Source: Bacillota bacterium (GTDB lineage: Bacteria; Bacillota; Clostridia; Christensenellales; Christensenellaceae). From it: a stretch of DNA of 64,000 bases. A program made the position numbers and the translations under genes. How positions within the stretch are numbered: position 1 is the first letter of the stretch; the number at the start of each line of letters is the position of its first letter. Positions 60,814 to 64,000 of this stretch are shown here, in pieces. The notes below the pieces were generated by a model, which ran no database searches, was not told the origin of the DNA, and worked only from the letters and a program-made list of their open reading frames with translations. The stretch is from positions 62,001 to 126,000 of the forward strand of contig JAEWMJ010000006.1 of assembly GCA_023393165.1 (NCBI GenBank). Direction: 5' to 3'.

Positions 60814-61278
60814 GTGAAAAGACTGGTTGTAATGGGAATTGGAAATCCGATACTGAAAGACGATGGAATAGCATTGGAGGTGGCCAGGCAAATCAAGCCA
60901 AGGATCACGGATAAAAACGTGGAAGTGGTGATCGGGGAAACGGATGTATTTTTTTGTATGGAGAGGCTTCGGGACGCAGACTTTCTGATAGTGATGGACG
61001 CCATGTTCACGGGAGAAGAACCGGGGCGGGTGAAACTGATTCCTTTGGATCAGGCGGTGAACTGCCGAAAAAAACCTTATTCCGCGCACGATGTCAGCGT
61101 GGTGGATGCGATTGCAGCCGAATTTCCGAATATCAGGGGTTATATGATCGGCATAGAACCCGCGGTAGTCGGGATCGGATTTGAACTCAGCAATTGCCTG
61201 AAAATCAGGCTTGACCGGATCTGCAGCGATGTGGAGAAAATGCTTCGGAAAATCATGGAGGAAGAGAAAGATGCATGA
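60814..61278 (+). CDS. hydrogenase maturation endopeptidase
   Basis: 154 aa, HyaD/HybD family: VVMGIGNPILKDDGIALEVARQI (first metal-binding acid), DAMFTGEEPGRV and SAHDVSVVDAI. It cleaves the C-terminal peptide of the large subunit after nickel insertion. The GTG at 60814 gives the normal family start; AAGGTGGTG is somewhat far upstream, so coupling to the large subunit (8 bp away) is likely. HypA-F genes are not in the window. Confidence 0.9.
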   Translation: MKRLVVMGIGNPILKDDGIALEVARQIKPRITDKNVEVVIGETDVFFCMERLRDADFLIVMDAMFTGEEPGRVKLIPLDQAVNCRKKPYSAHDVSVVDAIAAEFPNIRGYMIGIEPAVVGIGFELSNCLKIRLDRICSDVEKMLRKIMEEEKDA

Positions 61279-61537
61279 TTCGCACCTGGTAGAAAAGATT
61301 TCAAGGTCGGTAATCGGTTTATGCGCGGAAAAGAAAATATACGCAATTAACGAGTTATGCGTAAGCGTACATAAAAACAGCCATGTAACGGCGGAAACCC
61401 TTCTCAATTTTATAAAAGACGTTAAAGGGTCACTGGTGGGAGAGGAGACGTATATACGCGTTTTGAAGGATCAGATCCAGGAAAACACGGCGCTGATCCG
61501 GTTTGTTGACGGGTATGCGGAAAATCAATCCGAATGA
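61271..61537 (+). CDS. small protein at the end of the hydrogenase operon
   Basis: 88 aa, helical, overlapping the protease stop by 8 bp. MHDSHLVEKISRSVIGLCAEKK recalls the start of HypA, but the zinc-finger Cys pairs of HypA are missing. Role in maturation or regulation is inferred from operon position only. A hairpin (61545-61572) follows. Confidence 0.7.
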   Translation: MHDSHLVEKISRSVIGLCAEKKIYAINELCVSVHKNSHVTAETLLNFIKDVKGSLVGEETYIRVLKDQIQENTALIRFVDGYAENQSE

Positions 61538-61544
61538 ACAAATA

Positions 61545-61575
61545 AATAAGTGGACGATTTCGTCCGCTTATTTTA
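61545..61575 (+). terminator. terminator of the hydrogenase operon
   Basis: AATAAGTGGACG / CGTCCGCTTATT with one G-U pair and a 4-nt loop, then TTTAATG. Confidence 0.75.
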
Positions 61576-61685
61576 ATGCAGATTTGCTGAAAAAATACTT
61601 CGTGTTGACATTACGGAGCCGGGATTATATCATAAAATCAAAACAGCTATGCGCGCTGCATAGATCGAGTATAAAGGAGAACTTC

Positions 61686-62537
61686 ATGGAAAGGCAAAAA
61701 AGAGTGGCAGCCATACACGACATATCAGGATTCGGGAAATGCTCCCTGACCGTCGCGTTGCCCATCCTTTCCGCAGCGGGCGTTGAGACAAGCGTCGTTC
61801 CGACAGCCGTACTGTCCACCCATACGGGCGGATTTGAAGGTTATACCTTCAGGGATCTGACGCCAGACCTCATGTCCTTTGCCCGGCACTGGAAATCGCT
61901 TGATATTGAATTTGACTGCCTGTATTCCGGGTTCCTGGGTTCGTTTGAGCAGCTTGAAATCGTATCGGAAATATTCCGTATGTTTAAAAGGCCGGACAAC
62001 CTGGTCCTGATCGATCCCGTTATGGCGGATAACGGAAAACTTTATTCCATATTTACACCCCGGTTCGCGCAGGGTATGGCAAGATTCTGCGGCAATGCGG
62101 ATATTATTGTCCCCAATATCACCGAAGCGGCGTTCCTTTTAGGGGAATCATACCGGCCCGGGCCTTATGACCGGGCGTATATTGAATCCCTGCTCAAAAG
62201 ATTGAGCGGTCTGGGCGCCAGGCAGGTGGTTTTGACCGGGGTATGGCTGAAAGAGGATCATCTGGGAGCGGCTGCCCTGGACAGCCGGACTGGCAATATC
62301 AGTTTTGCTTTTCAGAGAAGGATCGAGGGCCTTTATCACGGGACCGGAGACGTGTTTGCCAGCGCGCTTCTGGGCGCGCTGATGAACGGGTTTGCTTTGC
62401 AGGATTCCGCTCAGATTGCGGTCGATTTTACGGTGAACAGTATAGAAAGAACCCTGAAGGCCGGTACGGATGTCCGCTTCGGCGTGAATTTTGAGCAGGA
62501 ACTGCCGGGTTATATACGTTCGCTGAATCTGATATAA
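61686..62537 (+). CDS. pdxK: pyridoxal/pyridoxamine kinase
   Basis: Phosphorylates vitamin B6 vitamers with ATP. 283 aa from the ATG at 61686, which AAAGGAG supports. Ribokinase-like fold of the PdxK/PdxY group: HDISGFGKCSLTVALPILSAAGVE, IDPVMADNGKLY, VPNITEAAFLL, and GTGDVFASALLGAL with the catalytic Asp. The TAA stop falls inside the second copy of the inverted-repeat element. It has a leader between the hydrogenase terminator and the start. Confidence 0.9.
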   Translation: MERQKRVAAIHDISGFGKCSLTVALPILSAAGVETSVVPTAVLSTHTGGFEGYTFRDLTPDLMSFARHWKSLDIEFDCLYSGFLGSFEQLEIVSEIFRMFKRPDNLVLIDPVMADNGKLYSIFTPRFAQGMARFCGNADIIVPNITEAAFLLGESYRPGPYDRAYIESLLKRLSGLGARQVVLTGVWLKEDHLGAAALDSRTGNISFAFQRRIEGLYHGTGDVFASALLGALMNGFALQDSAQIAVDFTVNSIERTLKAGTDVRFGVNFEQELPGYIRSLNLI

Positions 62538-62680
62538 TACTATTCTGCGATTAAAATATTTCAGATTTTAATCCAGCAATTTGCAATTGCCGCTGCGCTG
62601 AAGGCGCAGGCAGATCGTATTGCACGATATTTGCGTAGCAAATTAAAAACTGAAAGTTTTTAATTGCAAATCAGTATAAA
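62533..62680. repeat. inverted-repeat (MITE-like) element, copy 2
   Basis: Ends TATAATACTATTCTGCGATT and AATTGCAAATCAGTATAAA match those of 15025-15200. The inner AATTAAAAAC/GTTTTTAATT hairpin is shared, while the middle is different and shorter. As in copy 1, the left end includes the TAA stop of the upstream gene (pdxK). Confidence 0.7.
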
Positions 62681-62725
62681 ACGGCGGTTTTAAAATCTCA
62701 ATTTATTTGGGGGAAGGGGTTTTGC

Positions 62726-63133
62726 ATGGTGAAACAAAAGAAAAAGAAAAGAAGGATCGCTTTATGGATCGTACTTGGAGTGGTGGCGTTTCTTGTGATT
62801 TTTTCCGCATCCTTTTTAATGATGGGCCAGGGAACGATCAAGGAGATGACGATAGGGAATGTTTCTGCGGCGGAAGTGCCCGACGGAACTTACACCGGCA
62901 ATTTTGACGGATACAGGTGGTCCAATACCCTTCAGGTGACGGTTGCCGGGGGAAAAATAACCGGTATCGAGATGATAAAGGATCAAAGCGTAGCGGTGCC
63001 GGATGTCAGCGGTAAACTGTTTGCAGCCGTCGTGGAAAAACAGTCCCTTCAGGTGGACGCCGTAACGGGCGCTACCGTTTCAAGCAAAGCCTATTTAAAG
63101 GCGATAGAAAATGCGCTGGCAGGTGAAAAATAA
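62726..63133 (+). CDS. FMN-binding domain membrane-anchored protein
   Basis: 135 aa. A basic start and one anchor (ALWIVLGVVAFLVIFSASFLMM), then an extracellular FMN-binding domain: DGTYTGNFDGYRWSNTLQVTVAGGKI and DAVTGATVSSKAYLKAIENAL (111-131), the motif that can bind FMN through Thr. Likely electron transfer across or outside the membrane. GGAAGGGG precedes the ATG. Followed by a terminator at 63170-63205. Confidence 0.9.
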   Translation: MVKQKKKKRRIALWIVLGVVAFLVIFSASFLMMGQGTIKEMTIGNVSAAEVPDGTYTGNFDGYRWSNTLQVTVAGGKITGIEMIKDQSVAVPDVSGKLFAAVVEKQSLQVDAVTGATVSSKAYLKAIENALAGEK

Positions 63134-63169
63134 TTTAAAAAGTCTTTTCATTCATTAAACCGGCATTTA

Positions 63170-63208
63170 AAACACCCCAAAAGCAGTTGGCCTTTTGAGG
63201 TGTTTCTT
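63170..63208 (+). terminator. terminator after the FMN-binding gene
   Basis: AAACACCCCAAAAG / CTTTTGAGGTGTTT with one mismatch, then CTT. Confidence 0.75.
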
Positions 63209-63275
63209 GATTATGCGTAGAACGGAAGATTTGTATTGATACCCATGATTTTAATTATTTGAGGGCTGAACGGCT

Positions 63276-63455
63276 TCAATCATCCCTCCGTCCAAAGCGT
63301 TCAGCAGCAAATCTTCCCGGCGAAAAAAAGATTCCTTGCCGCCGGACGTTTGATAGATGCTTGCCATAAAATGCCATGCCGGAATCAGCCATGGTGGCCG
63401 CAAATATAACGCCGGAATAGATTGAGACCGTGAGAAGGGTCATTAAAATCTCCAT
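63276..63455 (-). CDS. short ORF after blaI, possible remnant of a sensor gene
   Basis: 59 aa starting at an ATG (63455) eight bases after AAAGGAG. MEILMTLLTVSIYSGVIFAA looks like a first membrane helix of a BlaR1/MecR1-type sensor, the usual partner of BlaI. The rest (Arg/Gly/Phe-rich) does not look like that family. A frame one base off stays open longer (to DGGMIEAVQPSNN), so a frameshift is possible. No M56 peptidase follows. Confidence 0.4.
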   Translation of the reverse strand: MEILMTLLTVSIYSGVIFAATMADSGMAFYGKHLSNVRRQGIFFSPGRFAAERFGRRDD

Positions 63456-63456
63456 A

Positions 63457-63843
63457 TTACATCTCCTTTTTGGCGTTGCCGCCAAGGTTTGCAATAAGAG
63501 CCTGCAGTTCCTCTCTGTCTTTTTCGCTGAGACCGCTTTTTTGAATCATGCTTACCAAAAGAAGGCGGGATGAGTCCTCCGTCATCTTGGAGAGGATGTA
63601 GCTGCTCTCTTTCTCGATGCAATCCTTTCGTCCGATCAGCGGATAATAGCAGCGGCTGCCTCTCACGGTTTTATATCCGATCAGCTTCTTGTCCGTCATC
63701 CGCTTTAAATAAGTTAAAAAACTGCTGCGGGTCCAGTCTACGGAAGTTGCCGTTGCATCCATAATTTCAGACAGAAACAGGGGATTTTTTTGCCACAGCG
63801 TTTCCATCAGCACCCATTCCTGTTTTGACAGCGTTTCTTTCAT
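63457..63843 (-). CDS. blaI: BlaI/MecI-family repressor
   Basis: 128 aa, standard length. Winged helix: LSKQEWVLMETLWQKNPLFLSEIMDATATSVDWTRSSFLTYLKRMTDKKLIGY, wing VRGSRCYYPLI, then a dimerisation helix pair. AAAGGAG precedes the ATG. The palindrome 63883-63898 upstream is a typical TACA-TGTA BlaI box, so it represses itself. With no BlaR1 or beta-lactamase in view, its signal may be different from beta-lactams. Confidence 0.9.
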   Translation of the reverse strand: MKETLSKQEWVLMETLWQKNPLFLSEIMDATATSVDWTRSSFLTYLKRMTDKKLIGYKTVRGSRCYYPLIGRKDCIEKESSYILSKMTEDSSRLLLVSMIQKSGLSEKDREELQALIANLGGNAKKEM

Positions 63844-63863
63844 GTAAACCGCTCCTTTATTGT

Positions 63864-63898
63864 ATTATAAAACAAACATATCGTCTACAATTGTAGAC
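63864..63898 (-). promoter_or_regulatory. blaI promoter and BlaI operator
   Basis: GTCTACAATTGTAGAC (63883-63898) is a perfect 16-bp palindrome of the BlaI type. On the minus strand TATAAT (63869-63864) lies 20 bp before the blaI start and the operator overlaps the -35 area. Confidence 0.85.
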
Positions 63899-64000
63899 AT
63901 ATTATTGTAAGAAGTCAACATTATATTTCTGTGGCGTCAAGCAAAGCTTGTCTATTTAACATTTATTATGTATAATGAATCCAATGATGTAATGTGCGGT

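Noticed and set aside
61271..61537. HypA nickel chaperone
   Set aside because: The start looks similar, but the zinc-binding CxxC pairs are absent.
61503..61685. 61-codon extension of the pyridoxal kinase
   Set aside because: It includes the hydrogenase operon terminator; AAAGGAG marks the ATG at 61686.
1..64000. CRISPR array
   Set aside because: No series of regularly spaced identical direct repeats was seen on either strand, and no cas gene.

Overview
This window looks like the chromosome of a spore-forming member of the Bacillota, probably class Clostridia. Signs of this are strong AGGAGG-type ribosome sites, TTGACA/TATAAT promoters, a LysM-GH18 cortex-lytic enzyme without signal peptide (SleL/YaaH type), ECF transport with a cobalamin riboswitch, BlaI and PadR regulators, and many lipoproteins with Ala/Ser/Pro linkers. 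I cannot name the genus. The host DNA is of medium G+C. One block, about 3.3-12.2 kb, is visibly richer in A+T and is foreign.

Layout. 1-3.4 kb: the start of a membrane-anchored peptidoglycan-binding protein (runs off the left edge), then class II aldolase (fba) and GAPDH (gap), divergently transcribed. 3.3-12.2 kb: an integrated mobile element of about 8.9 kb, bounded by a perfect 94-bp direct repeat of the 3' end of gap. It carries a tyrosine integrase beside the gap junction, an unrecognised protein, an SF2 helicase, a divergent XRE repressor/lipoprotein pair, a serine recombinase and a retron. The retron RNA has a 15-bp perfect a1/a2 inverted repeat, and its reverse transcriptase is fused to a trypsin-like protease with a visible H/D/S triad. 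The original gap terminator now lies beyond the right junction. 12.2-15.2 kb: a polar amino-acid ABC transporter. 15.3-25.3 kb: tRNA-Arg with a tRNA-derived repeat, a radical SAM/SPASM protein, a cyclic-nucleotide-domain/DUF2225 protein, a riboswitch-controlled alpha-ribazole salvage pair (cblT-cblS), glycerol dehydrogenase, and an EndoQ-like/UvrD fusion helicase.

25.6-36.4 kb: a c-di-GMP enzyme (PAS-GGDEF-HD-GYP), an SPFH protein, an epimerase, a beta-CASP ribonuclease, a repeat-filled spacer, ClpB, a Nudix hydrolase and a rubrerythrin-like protein. 36.5-45.7 kb: small regulatory modules. Three PadR genes each have a palindromic CGATATA-type operator; one drives a tandem flavodoxin-fold fusion and two drive DUF2812 membrane proteins. 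A WYL regulator, a GyrI-like protein, an SPL-type radical SAM protein and a SdpI-like protein follow. 45.9-51 kb: two more tandem GGDEF-HD-GYP proteins, the second with a decayed PAS domain at its N-terminus. 51-57.6 kb: a small acidic protein, a P-loop kinase, an alpha/beta hydrolase, SleL, a tocopherol-cyclase-like protein coupled to a FAD/Rieske oxidoreductase, and two small genes. 57.8-61.5 kb: a [NiFe]-hydrogenase operon led by a cytochrome b5-domain protein. 61.7-64 kb: pyridoxal kinase, an FMN-binding protein, and BlaI with its operator.

The most notable item is the gap-targeting element with its RT-protease retron. Other unusual items are a two-copy inverted-repeat element that overlaps the stop codons of two genes, the triple PadR operator set, the AUA-start candidate, and a clover-like inverted-repeat structure near 57.1 kb.
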